DNA of 64,000 nucleotides from Qipengyuania gaetbuli (lineage in GTDB: Bacteria; Pseudomonadota; Alphaproteobacteria; Sphingomonadales; Sphingomonadaceae). The DNA is taken from positions 2,549,012 through 2,613,011 of the forward strand of contig NZ_JAIUZO010000002.1 of NCBI RefSeq assembly GCF_020171365.1. The letters are read 5' to 3'. A program made the position numbers and the translations under genes. Below, one piece after another: positions 19,201 through 29,023 of the stretch. The stretch's first letter is position 1, and every line of letters starts with the position of its first letter. The notes below the pieces were generated by a model. That model searched no databases, was not told where the DNA came from, and saw only the letters and a program-made list of their open reading frames with translations.

Positions 19201-20115
19201 CTAACCGAGCACTCCTGCCTTGCGCGCCATGGCGATGATGCCATCGGCCAATTCGCGCGGGCGGTCTTCCTGGCTGAAATGGCCACATTTGCTCAGCATT
19301 GCGTGCGGCTGTCCCTTGGCGCCGGCGATGCGCTCGGAAAGCAGCGGCGCGGCCATGCCCAACACTGGGTCATCCTCTCCGAAGAGGGTTAGGAAAGGCC
19401 GGTCGAAGGCTTCCAGTCCCTTCCATGCCGCCAGATTGTCGTCGATGCCATCCATGCCGTCCTCTACCGGCACCAGCTGCGGAAACGCGCGGGCCCCTGC
19501 CTTGCTCGGCTCGTCCGGGAACGGCGCGTTGTATGCTGCCACTTCGGCATCGCTGAGCTCGGTCTGGGTCGCCCGCTGCAGTATGTCGCCGATCACGAAA
19601 TCTGGCGAGCTCTTGGCGAAGGCGCGCCAGGCGAGGAAACCGTCCGAAACTTTACCGCCCGTGGGCAGTGTCGCATTGCTGGCGACTACGAAGGTAAAGC
19701 GCTCAGGCTCCTGTCCGACCATACGCAATCCGAGCAGGCTCCCCCAGTCCTGGCAGAACAGGCCCGCGGGTTGGGGCACTACGGCACCGCGCCATTGCTT
19801 CAGCCACGCGGTGTGCCGGGCATAGGTGTAGAAGGCAGGATCGTCAGGCTTGTCGCTCTTGCCGAAACCGATGAGGTCGGGCGCAAGGACCCTGAAGCCT
19901 GCGTCGACCAGAAGAGGGATCATCTTGCGATAGAGATACGACCAGCTCGGCTCCCCGTGGAAGAGCAGAACCGGCGGTGCGTCCTTCGGACCTTCATCGA
20001 GGTAATGCTGGCGGGCCGACATCCCGTTGCCGAGGTCGATCTCGATCCAGTTCTCGGCGAATGGATAATCGGGGATGCCTGCGAAGCGTTCGGCGGGGGT
20101 TCGAAGTATCTGCAT
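19201..20115 (-). CDS. Haloalkane dehalogenase, subfamily I (DhlA/DhmA type)
   Basis: Alpha/beta hydrolase expected to cleave carbon-halogen bonds of haloalkanes to alcohol plus halide. The 304-residue protein has HGEPSWSYLYRKM near residue 53, the nucleophile Asp123 with the adjacent halide-binding Trp124 (CQDWGS), a second candidate halide Trp163 in the cap, the acid in GEDDP (248-249) and the base His279 in KCGHFSQED. These fall at nearly the same positions as in DhlA, so the full catalytic set appears present. The ATG at 20115 is preferred over an upstream in-frame start. It lies tail to tail with tRNA-Arg. The physiological substrate is unknown. Confidence 0.87.
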   Translation of the reverse strand: MQILRTPAERFAGIPDYPFAENWIEIDLGNGMSARQHYLDEGPKDAPPVLLFHGEPSWSYLYRKMIPLLVDAGFRVLAPDLIGFGKSDKPDDPAFYTYARHTAWLKQWRGAVVPQPAGLFCQDWGSLLGLRMVGQEPERFTFVVASNATLPTGGKVSDGFLAWRAFAKSSPDFVIGDILQRATQTELSDAEVAAYNAPFPDEPSKAGARAFPQLVPVEDGMDGIDDNLAAWKGLEAFDRPFLTLFGEDDPVLGMAAPLLSERIAGAKGQPHAMLSKCGHFSQEDRPRELADGIIAMARKAGVLG

Positions 20116-20181
20116 TGGCTTCTCCCATGGCGAGCCGCAATCCTGAGGCTGCATTTGCACCAGCGCGGTCGCAACGGGAAC

Positions 20182-21060
20182 TTAAGGGGTCCGCTTCGCC
20201 GTGTCACCCAACTGGCTGACGGGAACCGTCTCCTTGAAGGTATGCGTAATGTAGGGAAACGGGATCTCGATATGCGCTTCGTCCAGTGCGGACTTGATTG
20301 CGCGGATCACCTTGTCCTTGCTTTCCCATCCCGAGCGCGGCGTAGATCCGGCCCACCAGCGCACAAGAAAGTCCACCGAACTGGAATTGAATTCCTGCGC
20401 AAAGATATCGACGCCCTTGCTGGCAAGCACGTCGTCCACCCCTTCGACGGCACGCCTGATAACGTCGGCCGCGTGGTCGAGGTTGGTGTCGTAGGAAACA
20501 CCGATCACGACCTGGTGCCGGCGCTGGTCGACATCGGTCAGGATTTCGACAGGGTTCTTGAACAGGATCGAATTGGGCACGACGGTCAGTTCGCCCGAAA
20601 GCTTGCGAACATGGGTCTCGCGCAAGGTGATGTGTTCGACCTTGCCGGTAATGCCTTCGCACTCGATCACGTCGCCGATCCGCATCTTCTCGCGAACCAT
20701 GATGAGCACGCCGGCAAGGAAATTCTCGAAAATGTCCTGGAAGGCGAAACCGATTGCTACTGCACCGATACCCAATCCGGCGAGCAGGCTTGCCGGGGTC
20801 AGGCTGGGAATGACGATGACGGCGGCAATGAACAGGCCGGTGACCCAGATCGCCAGCTTTACCAGCGTGTCGATCAGGTTCTTGAGGCTGGCCCTGATTT
20901 CGGTTCTGCCGACCAGCGTATCCGCAATCTTGGCGGCGAAACGGGCGACGATCCAGGTGAGCAGGACGACGAACAGCGCGATGGCCAGGCTGGGCAGGGC
21001 CTCGACGAAGCCGGTACCCATGTCCTGCAGCTCATCGCGCAGTGTGGAAATGTAATTCAC
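20182..21060 (-). CDS. mscS: Small-conductance mechanosensitive channel (MscS family)
   Basis: Inner-membrane channel that opens under membrane tension to release solutes during hypo-osmotic shock. The 292-residue protein is of the short MscS type, with three membrane segments (about 22-42, 65-86 and 90-115). The pore helix is glycine/alanine-rich (LLAGLGIGAVAIGFAFQDIFENFLAG) and the soluble beta domain follows with IGDVIECEGITGKVEHI and VVPNSILFKNP. The start is a GTG at 21060 with GGGAG upstream. It is separated from the dehalogenase gene by 66 bases and from the VOC gene by 84. Confidence 0.93.
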   Translation of the reverse strand: MNYISTLRDELQDMGTGFVEALPSLAIALFVVLLTWIVARFAAKIADTLVGRTEIRASLKNLIDTLVKLAIWVTGLFIAAVIVIPSLTPASLLAGLGIGAVAIGFAFQDIFENFLAGVLIMVREKMRIGDVIECEGITGKVEHITLRETHVRKLSGELTVVPNSILFKNPVEILTDVDQRRHQVVIGVSYDTNLDHAADVIRRAVEGVDDVLASKGVDIFAQEFNSSSVDFLVRWWAGSTPRSGWESKDKVIRAIKSALDEAHIEIPFPYITHTFKETVPVSQLGDTAKRTP

Positions 21061-21144
21061 CCGGAGGACTCCCTTTGCGGGGCAACGGTATGCCCCGCTC
21101 AGGGTTCCGAAATGGCGAAATTACATGGTTTTCGCCGCTTAGGC

Positions 21145-21702
21145 TTAGTTCAGCCCGTGTTCCTTGCGGGCAATCTCGTGCAGCCAGTCTGCATGGCGAG
21201 GGGCCTTCTTGGTCTGGCTCCATTCCTCGAGCATCAGCGGTGCAACCCGCTTGAGTTCCGCATATTGCTCGTCCGTGCCGATATCGGCAGCAAGTTCCAC
21301 GCGGTGACCGTTCGGGTCGAAGAAATAGATCGACTTGAAGATACCGTGGTGGGTCGGACCGAGGACGTCGATACCGAGGCTTTCGACATGGTCCTTTGCA
21401 GCGAGGAGCTCTTCTTCAGAGCCGACGCGGAAGGCGAGGTGCTGGACCCACTGCGGCGTATTTTCGTCGCGGCCCATGTCGGGCTGGTTGGGCAGTTCGA
21501 AGAAGGCGAGCACGTTTCCGTTACCTGCATCGAGGAAGACGTGCATGTAAGGGTCGTAGGCACCGGTCGAGGGAACGTGGTCCTCGGCAAAGGCAGTGGT
21601 ATATTCCATGCCCAGCACCTTGGCGTACCATTCGACGGTCTCTTTCGCATCCTTGCAGCGGTAGGCTGCGTGGTGGATGCCGGAGGGCTTGATCGCGCTC
21701 AT
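21145..21702 (-). CDS. VOC-family metalloenzyme (glyoxalase/dioxygenase fold)
   Basis: Protein of 185 residues with the vicinal-oxygen-chelate fold. The N-terminal [25 protein letters not shown] carries a probable metal-binding His; further candidate ligands are His in WVQHLAF and Glu in [11 protein letters not shown]. The last ~50 residues extend beyond the usual two-module VOC core. The ATG overlaps the hppD stop by four bases, so it is coupled to 4-hydroxyphenylpyruvate dioxygenase and may act on a related aromatic or ring-opened intermediate. The substrate cannot be read from the sequence. Confidence 0.82.
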   Translation of the reverse strand: MSAIKPSGIHHAAYRCKDAKETVEWYAKVLGMEYTTAFAEDHVPSTGAYDPYMHVFLDAGNGNVLAFFELPNQPDMGRDENTPQWVQHLAFRVGSEEELLAAKDHVESLGIDVLGPTHHGIFKSIYFFDPNGHRVELAADIGTDEQYAELKRVAPLMLEEWSQTKKAPRHADWLHEIARKEHGLN

Positions 21703-22796
21703 TCTGCAGGTTCCACTTCGAGAACGCCGCGACGGATCTGGTCGCGTTCCATGCTTTCGAACAGGGCCTTGAAGTTGCCTTCGCCGAAGCCTTCGTCACC
21801 CTTGCGCTGGATGAATTCGAAGAACACGGGGCCGACCTGCGCTTCTGCGAAGATCTGCAGGAGCAGGCGGGGCTGGCCACCTTCAGTCGTGCCGTCGAGC
21901 AGGATGCCGCGGGCCTTGAGTTCGTTCTCGTCTTCGCCATGGCCGGGCAGGCGCTCGGACAGCATCTCGTAATAGGTCTCGGGCGGGGCGGTCATGAAGG
22001 GAACGCCCAGCTTTTTGAGATTGTCCCAGCAGCCGAGAAGGTCGTCGCAGATCAGCGCGATGTGCTGGATGCCTTCGCCATTGAATTCGCGCAGGAACTC
22101 CTCGATCTGGCCCTTGCCGCCTTCGCCTTCCTCGTTGAGCGGGATGCGGATCTTCCCGTCGGGCGCGGTCAGCGCCTTCGAGGTCAGGCCGGTGTACTCG
22201 CCCTTGATGTCGAAGAAGCGGATTTCGCGGAAGTTGAAGAGCGTTTCGTAATAGTCCGCCCAGTACTTCATGCGGCCGTTGTAGACGTTGTGCGTGAGGT
22301 GATCGATGACGTTGAAGCCGGCCCCGACGGGGTGCTTCTCGCCGCCCGGCAGGTATTCGAAATCGATGTCGTAAATCGACAGGCCATTGCCTTCGCCGTC
22401 TTCATAGCGATCGATGAGGTAGACGATCGCGCCGCCGATGCCGCGGATGGCCGGGATGTGGAGTTCCATCGGGCCGGTCTGCACAGCGACTGGCTCGGCG
22501 CCGCGCTCGAGCAGTTCGGCATAGGCCTTGCGGGCATCGCGAACGCGGAAGCCCATGCCGCAAGCAGAGGGGCCGTGTTCACGCGCAAAGAACCATGCAG
22601 CGCTTTTCGGTTCGTAGTTGAGGATCAGATTGATCTGGCCCTGGCGCCAGAGATCGACGTCCTTGGAGCGATGCTTGGCGACGAGGGTGAAGCCCATGGC
22701 TTCGAAAACCGGCTCGATCACGCCTTTTTCGGGCGCGCAGAATTCGACGAATTCAAAGCCGTCGAGGCCGATGGGGTTTTCGAAAAGATCGGGCAT
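21699..22796 (-). CDS. hppD: 4-hydroxyphenylpyruvate dioxygenase
   Basis: Non-haem iron enzyme that turns 4-hydroxyphenylpyruvate into homogentisate in tyrosine breakdown. The 365-residue protein has two VOC modules. The three iron ligands are recognisable: His in [10 protein letters not shown], His in [11 protein letters not shown] and Glu in [13 protein letters not shown]. The ATG at 22796 has GAGGA six bases upstream; an earlier in-frame start is rejected. Homogentisate dioxygenase (hmgA), a frequent neighbour, is not in this window. Confidence 0.95.
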   Translation of the reverse strand: MPDLFENPIGLDGFEFVEFCAPEKGVIEPVFEAMGFTLVAKHRSKDVDLWRQGQINLILNYEPKSAAWFFAREHGPSACGMGFRVRDARKAYAELLERGAEPVAVQTGPMELHIPAIRGIGGAIVYLIDRYEDGEGNGLSIYDIDFEYLPGGEKHPVGAGFNVIDHLTHNVYNGRMKYWADYYETLFNFREIRFFDIKGEYTGLTSKALTAPDGKIRIPLNEEGEGGKGQIEEFLREFNGEGIQHIALICDDLLGCWDNLKKLGVPFMTAPPETYYEMLSERLPGHGEDENELKARGILLDGTTEGGQPRLLLQIFAEAQVGPVFFEFIQRKGDEGFGEGNFKALFESMERDQIRRGVLEVEPAE

Positions 22797-22933
22797 GTGG
22801 TTCCTCTGTCCGCTAGATAGTTTCAATAGAAACCAAATACGCAATCGTTGGGTGGCTGTCAAGAAATTGGCGTGTCTGTAAGGGGTCGTTCCGACGGATT
22901 GCCTTGCTGCTGCGGTGAGTCCATGGAGGGGGC

Positions 22934-24088
22934 ATGGCTAGTGAAGACCTCGACGACATCCGCCGCGCCGTTCGCGCAGTCTGCTCCGACTTTCCGGGCG
23001 AGTACTGGCGCGAGAAGGATCGCGAACGGGCCTATCCCGGGGAGTTCGTGGACGCCATCACGCAAGCGGGTTTCCTCGCGGCCCTGATCCCCGAGGAATA
23101 TGGCGGCAGCGGCCTGCGTCTCGACACGGCGGCCGTCATTATGGAGGAAATCCAGGCTGCGGGCTGCAACGGAGCCGCTGCCCACGCGCAGATGTACGTG
23201 ATGAACACTCTGCTGCGATACGGCAGCGAGGATCAGAAGACGGCCTACCTGCCTGCCATCGCTACCGGCGAGCTGCGCCTCCAGGCCTTCGGTGTGTCGG
23301 AACCGACCAGTGGGACGGATACACTTTCGCTGCGCACCTTCGCGCGGAGGGACGGGGATGACTATGTCGTCAACGGCCAGAAGATATGGACCAGCCGGGC
23401 GGAGCATTCCGACCTCATGGTCCTGCTGGCCCGGACGACACCGCGCGAGCAAGTGGCCAAGAAGACCGAGGGGCTCTCACTGTTCCTTGTCGACATGCGC
23501 AAGGTGGTGGGCAACGGCATGACCATCAAGCCGATCCGCACGATGATGAACCACTCCACCACGGAAGTGTTCTTCGACGACATGCGCATTCCCGCCTCTG
23601 CGCTCATCGGCGAGGAAGGGCAGGGCTTTCGCTACATCCTTTCGGGTATGAACGCAGAGCGCATCCTGATCGCCGCCGAATGCATCGGCGATGCCAAGTG
23701 GTTCATCGAGAAGGCCAGCGATTACGCGAAGGAGCGGCAGGTCTTCAGCCGTCCGATCGGCCAGAACCAGGGGGTCCAGTTCCCGATTGCCCGCTGCTAT
23801 GCCCAGATGCGGGCGGCGGAGTTGATGGTCCATCACGCGGCACAGGTTTACGACCAGGGCGGCAATGCCGGTGCCGAAGCGAACATGGCAAAGATGCTCG
23901 CCAGCGAAGCCAGTTGGGCCGCAGCCGACATGTGCGTGCAGACCCTTGGCGGCTTCGGCTTTGCGGAGGAATATGATGTCGAGCGCAAGTTCCGCGAAGC
24001 GCGGCTCTACACTGTTGCGCCGATCAGCACGAACCTGATCCTCAGCTACGTGGCCGAACATGTTCTCGGCCTGCCGCGTTCTTACTGA
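22934..24088 (+). CDS. Acyl-CoA dehydrogenase family protein
   Basis: FAD-dependent flavoprotein expected to introduce an alpha-beta double bond into an acyl-CoA, passing electrons to ETF. The 384-residue protein has the three ACAD domains, with [18 protein letters not shown] near 120 (FAD contact), [13 protein letters not shown] near 150 and [31 protein letters not shown] in two parts near the C terminus. The usual C-terminal catalytic Glu (YEGT) is missing. Instead a Glu lies in [11 protein letters not shown], the place used by isovaleryl- and long-chain enzymes. The ATG at 22934 has a strong GGAGGGGG site. The substrate is unknown; the gene is divergent from hppD. Confidence 0.88.
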   Translation: MASEDLDDIRRAVRAVCSDFPGEYWREKDRERAYPGEFVDAITQAGFLAALIPEEYGGSGLRLDTAAVIMEEIQAAGCNGAAAHAQMYVMNTLLRYGSEDQKTAYLPAIATGELRLQAFGVSEPTSGTDTLSLRTFARRDGDDYVVNGQKIWTSRAEHSDLMVLLARTTPREQVAKKTEGLSLFLVDMRKVVGNGMTIKPIRTMMNHSTTEVFFDDMRIPASALIGEEGQGFRYILSGMNAERILIAAECIGDAKWFIEKASDYAKERQVFSRPIGQNQGVQFPIARCYAQMRAAELMVHHAAQVYDQGGNAGAEANMAKMLASEASWAAADMCVQTLGGFGFAEEYDVERKFREARLYTVAPISTNLILSYVAEHVLGLPRSY

Positions 24089-24141
24089 TTTGCCGCGTGA
24101 AACCCCTTGCGCGCAAAGGTTAACTGTGATTCTGTAGCGAA

Positions 24142-24456
24142 ATGAGGGGCAAGCCGAGACTCACTATCAGGCAGAAGCAGAAGGCGTCGCAAAGCGCGGC
24201 GCTCGGCGCGTTGCTTGTGATGGGCGCGATCGGCATCGCCGGCCCTAGCGGTCTGCTGGCATGGAGCGAGAATCTTCGCCTGCTCGACCAGCGCGAAGCC
24301 CAGCTGGCCGCTCTCCAGAAAGAACGTGCCGCGCTGGAAAACAAGGTCGCGCTGCTGCACCCCGAACATGCCGATCCCGACATGGTGGGTGAACTGCTTC
24401 GCAGCCAGCTTAACGTCGTCCATCCGGACGAGGTCGTGATCAAGCTCGACGACTGA
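24142..24456 (+). CDS. ftsB: Septum formation initiator (FtsB/DivIC family)
   Basis: Bitopic membrane protein of the divisome, expected to form the FtsQLB complex that activates septal peptidoglycan synthesis. The 104-residue product has a basic cytoplasmic N terminus, one membrane segment (about 18-40) and a periplasmic coiled coil (about 43-73, EAQLAALQKERAALENKVALL). Weak sequence conservation is normal for the family. Its position directly upstream of pdhA is the usual one in Sphingomonadales and supports the call. Confidence 0.88.
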   Translation: MRGKPRLTIRQKQKASQSAALGALLVMGAIGIAGPSGLLAWSENLRLLDQREAQLAALQKERAALENKVALLHPEHADPDMVGELLRSQLNVVHPDEVVIKLDD

Positions 24457-24582
24457 TCGGGCGCAAAACCCCGCTATTCCGTAAGGTTTTCGTATGCGTG
24501 CCGAGCAGGGCGTTGCGCGGCGCGCGTGGCTATGCCTATAGGCTCAGGCATATTCCTCCCCGGAAGAGAAGGATGCTGTAGT

Positions 24583-25653
24583 TTGGCAAAGGCCCCGAAG
24601 AGCAAAGCCGCAGGTAGCCCGGCAGAGAACCTCGATTTCGTCCTGCATTCTTTGCAGGAGGAACTCGACAAGAAGAAGCGTTTCGACGCCAGCAGGGAAC
24701 AGATGCTGCATTTCTACGAGCAGATGATGCTGATCCGCCGCTTCGAAGAGCGCGCCGGCCAGCTCTATGGCCTCGGCCTCATCGGCGGCTTCTGCCACCT
24801 CTATATCGGTCAGGAGGCTGTCGCAGTGGGCCTGCAGTCGGCCCTGACCGAAAAGCTCGACAGCGTTATCACCGGTTATCGCGACCATGGCCACATGCTT
24901 GCCTATGGCATCGATCCCAAGGTCATCATGGCCGAGCTGACCGGCCGCGAAGCGGGCATTTCGAAGGGCAAGGGTGGGTCGATGCACATGTTCTCGACAG
25001 AGCATAAGTTCTACGGCGGCCACGGTATCGTCGGTGCGCAGGTTGCGCTCGGCGGCGGACTGGCGCTCGCGCACCAGTACAACGAGGACGGCGGCCTGTG
25101 TCTTGCCTATTTCGGTGACGGTGCAGCCAACCAGGGCCAGGTCTACGAGACCTTCAACATGGCGTCGCTCTGGAAGCTCCCGATCGTCTTCGTGATCGAG
25201 AACAACCAGTACGCGATGGGCACTGCCGTCAGCCGCAGTTCCGCCGAGACCGAATTCTACCGCCGCGGCACCGCGTTCCGCATCCCGGGCATGAAGGTCA
25301 ACGGCATGGACGTGCTGGAAGTCCGGCAGGCTGCAGAGATTGCCTTCAAGCACGTGCGCGAGGGCAGGGGCCCGGTCCTGATGGAATGCGAAACCTACCG
25401 TTATCGCGGACACTCCATGTCCGATCCGGCCAAGTACCGCACGCGCGAGGAAGTGCAGGACATGAAGGATCACAAGGACCCGATCGAGGGCCTGAAGAAG
25501 ATCCTCATCGAGCAGGGCACCAGCGAAGACGACCTCAAGGCTATCGACAAGGACATCCGCAAGATCGTGAGCGAAGCAGCCGATTTCGCCGAGAATTCGC
25601 CCGAGCCGGAGGCATCCGAGCTCTACACCGACGTTCTGGTCGAGGAGTATTGA
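24583..25653 (+). CDS. pdhA: Pyruvate dehydrogenase E1 component, alpha subunit
   Basis: Thiamine-diphosphate-dependent decarboxylase subunit of the pyruvate dehydrogenase complex. The 356-residue form begins at a TTG (24583) with AGAAGGA nine bases upstream and gives LAKAPKSKAAGSPAE, the expected short basic N-terminal tail. A GTG 19 codons earlier is also open but lacks such a site. The ThDP motif is GDGAANQGQVYETFNMA with the closing ENNQYAMGT, and the phosphorylation-loop-like RYRGHSMSDPAKYR is present. pdhB starts three bases after the stop. E2 and E3 genes are not in the window. Confidence 0.95.
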   Translation: MAKAPKSKAAGSPAENLDFVLHSLQEELDKKKRFDASREQMLHFYEQMMLIRRFEERAGQLYGLGLIGGFCHLYIGQEAVAVGLQSALTEKLDSVITGYRDHGHMLAYGIDPKVIMAELTGREAGISKGKGGSMHMFSTEHKFYGGHGIVGAQVALGGGLALAHQYNEDGGLCLAYFGDGAANQGQVYETFNMASLWKLPIVFVIENNQYAMGTAVSRSSAETEFYRRGTAFRIPGMKVNGMDVLEVRQAAEIAFKHVREGRGPVLMECETYRYRGHSMSDPAKYRTREEVQDMKDHKDPIEGLKKILIEQGTSEDDLKAIDKDIRKIVSEAADFAENSPEPEASELYTDVLVEEY

Positions 25654-25656
25654 TCC

Positions 25657-27033
25657 ATGGCCATCGAATTGAAGATGCCGGCGCTTTCGCCCACCATGGA
25701 AGAAGGCACGCTTGCCAAGTGGCTCAAGCAGGAAGGCGACGAGATCGCCATCGGTGACATCATTGCCGAAATCGAAACCGACAAGGCGACGATGGAATTC
25801 GAAGCTGTCGACGAAGGCACGCTGGGCAAGATCCTCGTGGCTGAGGGCACCGAAGGCGTGAAAGTCGGGACCGTCATCGCCATGCTGGCGGGCGAGGGCG
25901 AGGATGCCTCTACCGTGGCGGACGCTGCCCCCGTCGCCGACGTTCCGGGCGAGGGCAAGGACGTAGGCCGCGAGCCGTCGGAAGCGGAGATCACCCGGCC
26001 GACCAAGAAGTCAGGCGTGAAGGATCCGGAAATCCCGCACGGCACCAACATGGCTACCGTCACGGTCCGCGAAGCTCTGCGCGATGCCATGGCCGAGGAA
26101 ATGCGCCGCGACGAGCGCGTGTTCGTGATGGGCGAGGAAGTTGCCCAGTACCAGGGCGCCTACAAGGTGACGCAGGGCCTGCTGGACGAATTCGGTCCCA
26201 AGCGCGTGATCGATACGCCGATCACCGAATACGGCTTTGCCGGCATTGGTACCGGCGCGGCGATGGGCGGCCTTCGTCCAATCGTGGAGTTCATGACCTT
26301 CAACTTCGCCATGCAGGCGATCGATCATATCATCAATTCGGCAGCCAAGACCAACTACATGTCCGGCGGCCAGATGCGTTGCCCCGTGGTCTTCCGCGGC
26401 CCCAACGGAGCGGCCAGCCGCGTCGGTGCACAGCACAGCCAGAACTACGGCCCCTGGTATGCCAGCGTGCCGGGCCTGATCGTCATCGCGCCCTATGACG
26501 CCGCCGATGCCAAGGGCCTGATGAAAGCTGCCATTCGCTGCGAAGACCCGGTGGTCTTCCTCGAGAACGAGCTCGTCTACGGCCGCAGCTTCGAACTGCC
26601 CGAACTGGATGACCATGTTCTGCCGATCGGCAAAGCGCGCATCATGCGCGAAGGTTCGGACGTCACGATCGTCGCATACTCGATCGCGGTGGGCCTTGCG
26701 CTTGAGGCGGCCGAGCAGCTGGCCGGCGAAGGTATCGATGCCGAAGTGATCGACTTGCGCACGCTGCGCCCGCTCGACAAGGAAGCCATCCTCGAAAGCC
26801 TTGCCAAGACCAACCGTCTGGTCATCGCGGAGGAAGGCTGGCCGACTTGCTCGATCGCATCGGAAGTCGTCGCTATCTGCATGGAAGAAGGCTTCGACCA
26901 CCTCGATGCCCCGGTAACGCGGGTGTGCAACGAGGATGTTCCGCTGCCCTATGCCGCGAACCTCGAAAAGCTCGCCTTGATCGACACGGCGGGAATCGTC
27001 TCGGCCGTGAAGAAGGTTTGCTACCGGGATTAG
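25657..27033 (+). CDS. pdhB: Pyruvate dehydrogenase E1 beta subunit with N-terminal lipoyl domain
   Basis: Beta subunit of the heterotetrameric E1. The 458-residue protein is longer than the ~325-residue core because residues 1-78 form a lipoyl/biotinyl domain, with the attachment Lys in [22 protein letters not shown]. An acidic/Ala-rich linker (about 85-125) follows, then the transketolase-like E1 beta core ([28 protein letters not shown], in part) and the C-terminal transketolase domain. A lipoylated E1 beta is known in alphaproteobacteria. GAGGAG precedes the ATG, and an intrinsic terminator follows 27 bases after the stop. Confidence 0.97.
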   Translation: MAIELKMPALSPTMEEGTLAKWLKQEGDEIAIGDIIAEIETDKATMEFEAVDEGTLGKILVAEGTEGVKVGTVIAMLAGEGEDASTVADAAPVADVPGEGKDVGREPSEAEITRPTKKSGVKDPEIPHGTNMATVTVREALRDAMAEEMRRDERVFVMGEEVAQYQGAYKVTQGLLDEFGPKRVIDTPITEYGFAGIGTGAAMGGLRPIVEFMTFNFAMQAIDHIINSAAKTNYMSGGQMRCPVVFRGPNGAASRVGAQHSQNYGPWYASVPGLIVIAPYDAADAKGLMKAAIRCEDPVVFLENELVYGRSFELPELDDHVLPIGKARIMREGSDVTIVAYSIAVGLALEAAEQLAGEGIDAEVIDLRTLRPLDKEAILESLAKTNRLVIAEEGWPTCSIASEVVAICMEEGFDHLDAPVTRVCNEDVPLPYAANLEKLALIDTAGIVSAVKKVCYRD

Positions 27034-27060
27034 GAAGCCCGCTTCCTCGCGAATTAAAGG

Positions 27061-27091
27061 GCCGCCGTAGCGATGGCTGCGGCGGCTTTTT
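27061..27091 (+). terminator. Intrinsic terminator downstream of pdhB
   Basis: A GC-only 7-bp stem (gccgccg / cggcggc) with a 12-base loop is followed by five T residues and then cgttt. It marks the end of the pdhAB transcript. Confidence 0.88.
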
Positions 27092-27237
27092 CGTTTCGAA
27101 TTTCGGGTCGGAAGATAATTGCCCCGACAGGCAGCATACGGTCGCCACTTAGGACGGGCGAAGAAAGCAGTTAACCTTCCACGCGAAAAGCCGACTCATG
27201 GAAGCGAGGGGGATGCAGTCCGGAGCAGGTGCGCATT

Positions 27238-27252
27238 TTAACTTCGTTTTAG
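27238..27252. promoter_or_regulatory. CtrA-like box upstream of the Tad pseudopilin genes
   Basis: TTAA-CTTCGTT-TTAG differs by one base from the CtrA consensus TTAA-N7-TTAA. It lies 57 bases before the first Tad gene. A separate half-site (gttaacc) is near 27170. CtrA control of pilus genes is known in Caulobacter; here it is inferred from one imperfect match. Confidence 0.35.
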
Positions 27253-27308
27253 GGGTGTTGCTTTACCTCGCCCCAATCGCGGGGGGCTATCAGTGGAACC
27301 TCGAATAA

Positions 27309-28568
27309 ATGGATACGAGGTTCGCAATGCTTCGCAATGCGCTGCAATTCCTGAAGCAGGTCCGCGACGACAAGCGCGGAAACATGCTCGTGCTCGTCGC
27401 AGCTTCTCTCGTGCCGATCGTTGGCACGATGGGCCTCGCGGTGGACGCAGCCCAGTGGATTAGCTGGCGCCGTGACCTCCATAGTGCGGCCGATGCCGGC
27501 GCCATTGCTGGCGCGCTTGCCATGAAGAACGGCGAGAATGTGAATGCGGTCGTCAGCAAGGTCCTGACCAACAACACGCAGCACACCTACACCGTCGAGG
27601 CGATCGAAACGCCGCCCACCGCCGGCCCCTTCGCCGGCGATAACAGCATGGTCCGCGTGGTGCTGAGCGTCAGCCAGCCGCTTCCCTTCTCCAGCCTGTT
27701 CCTTTCGACCCCGCCCACCATCAGCGTGGAAGCGGTTGCGCAGGCGGGTAAGGAAGTCCCGAACTGCATGATCGCGCTCGATACCTCCGGCATCGGTCTT
27801 ACCATCTCGGGTTCGGCAAGCGTCGACATGAACTGCGGGCTTGCCTCCAACTCCAATTTCGACGCCACGACGTCAGACAAGATCCGCGCCGGTGCGCTTT
27901 CTGCAGTGGGTTCGGTCAATGCAGGCGGTGCTATCACGGCCGACACGGCAGTCCACAACGGAACCCCGCCGGTCGCAGACCCGCTCGCCGGAACCGTCAC
28001 CAATCCGAACCTCACGACCTGTAACGCGGAACAGCGGATCAGCAGCACCACCACCCTCTTTCCCGGGTGCTATCGAGGCATCACAGTCAACGCGCGGCAG
28101 ACCTTGGTTCTGTCGCCGGGCACCTATTATATCGGTGAAAAGGGCCTGACAGTGAACGGCCAGGCTCTGCTTGTCGGGGACGGGGTGACACTGGTCTTCA
28201 CGAACACGGATAGCCCGTTCAACCCGAACAAGGTCGGCACCTTCACTGGCAATGGTACGGCCGACATCAGGCTGAGCGCGCCGGATACCGGCCCCTATGC
28301 TGGCATCATCATTCACCAGGACAGCCGCACGCCGGCCGGAACGACCATGTTCATCACTGGGGACAACGGTTCGATTTTCGACGGCTCGATCTATGCGCCG
28401 TCGAACACCGTTGGTTTCAGCGGCAACTCGGGCATGAACACCGACTGCCTCCAGATCGTATCGCGCTATATCACCTTTACCGGCAACACGACGGTCGTGA
28501 ACCGCTGCCGCGCAGGACGCGGTGTGGCCTCGTTCTTCGGCGACACAGTCATCAGGTTGCGCCAATGA
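27309..28568 (+). CDS. TadG-like pilus assembly protein with beta-helix-like C-terminal region
   Basis: Exported, membrane-anchored protein related to the Tad pilus protein TadG. The 419-residue product has the characteristic N terminus: KRGNMLVLVAASLVPIVGTM (about 22-41) as membrane segment, then AVDAAQWISWRRDLHSAADAGAIAGALA, the TadG/TadE-like pseudopilin helix. The rest has no VWA-type metal-binding motif that I can see. Residues about 200-410 are rich in G, T, N and V (GTYYIGEKGLTVNGQALLVGD), suggesting a right-handed beta-helix. The start may instead be ATG 27327, which has a better GAGG site. It overlaps the next gene by four bases; the whole set looks like an operon. Confidence 0.82.
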   Translation: MDTRFAMLRNALQFLKQVRDDKRGNMLVLVAASLVPIVGTMGLAVDAAQWISWRRDLHSAADAGAIAGALAMKNGENVNAVVSKVLTNNTQHTYTVEAIETPPTAGPFAGDNSMVRVVLSVSQPLPFSSLFLSTPPTISVEAVAQAGKEVPNCMIALDTSGIGLTISGSASVDMNCGLASNSNFDATTSDKIRAGALSAVGSVNAGGAITADTAVHNGTPPVADPLAGTVTNPNLTTCNAEQRISSTTTLFPGCYRGITVNARQTLVLSPGTYYIGEKGLTVNGQALLVGDGVTLVFTNTDSPFNPNKVGTFTGNGTADIRLSAPDTGPYAGIIIHQDSRTPAGTTMFITGDNGSIFDGSIYAPSNTVGFSGNSGMNTDCLQIVSRYITFTGNTTVVNRCRAGRGVASFFGDTVIRLRQ

Positions 28569-29023
28569 TCAGCTCTATCGCAAAAGCGCTCCGCAGCACT
28601 GCGGGTAACGCCACGATCGAGATCGCTCTCGTCATGCCCATCGTACTCATGATGGCGCTGGGCGGCATCGATTTCGCTATGGGCTACCGCCACAAGATCG
28701 AGATGCAGCAGACCGCTCATCTTGGCGCCGAATATGTGATGGGCACCTTGGAAAACGTGCCGACGGCCGTACAGGTGCGTCAGGCAATCTCGGATGCCAC
28801 CGGCATGCCGATGGGCAGCATCTCGGTCGACAAATGGATCGAATGCGATGGAACGAAGCAGGTGATTGGCGCGCCTGCGTGCATCAATCCCTCTGCGGTT
28901 CAGACCGATTTCATGACGATCACGGTGCGCGAAACCTACACGCCCATGCTCAACATCGACGGGATCGCCGATTTCGCGAGCACCCAGACCCATGTCGGCT
29001 CGGTCACGCTGAGGACGAAATGA
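28565..29023 (+). CDS. TadE-family pseudopilin
   Basis: Predicted minor pilin-like protein of 152 residues. The N-terminal region STAGNATIEIALVMPIVLMMALGGIDFAMGYR is the TadE signature: a short leader ending in Gly-Asn, a Glu five residues into the hydrophobic helix, and one membrane segment (about 18-38). The C-terminal part is periplasmic, with two Cys (in IECDGT and GAPACINP) that could form a disulfide. It overlaps both flanking genes by four bases (ATGA), so the three are translationally coupled. Confidence 0.85.
   Translation: MISSIAKALRSTAGNATIEIALVMPIVLMMALGGIDFAMGYRHKIEMQQTAHLGAEYVMGTLENVPTAVQVRQAISDATGMPMGSISVDKWIECDGTKQVIGAPACINPSAVQTDFMTITVRETYTPMLNIDGIADFASTQTHVGSVTLRTK

Noticed and set aside
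19117..20115. Genomic-island insertion at tRNA-Arg, with the dehalogenase as cargo
   Set aside because: No integrase, no repeated tRNA 3' end and no change in composition were seen; the gene next to it reads toward the tRNA and is followed by core genes.
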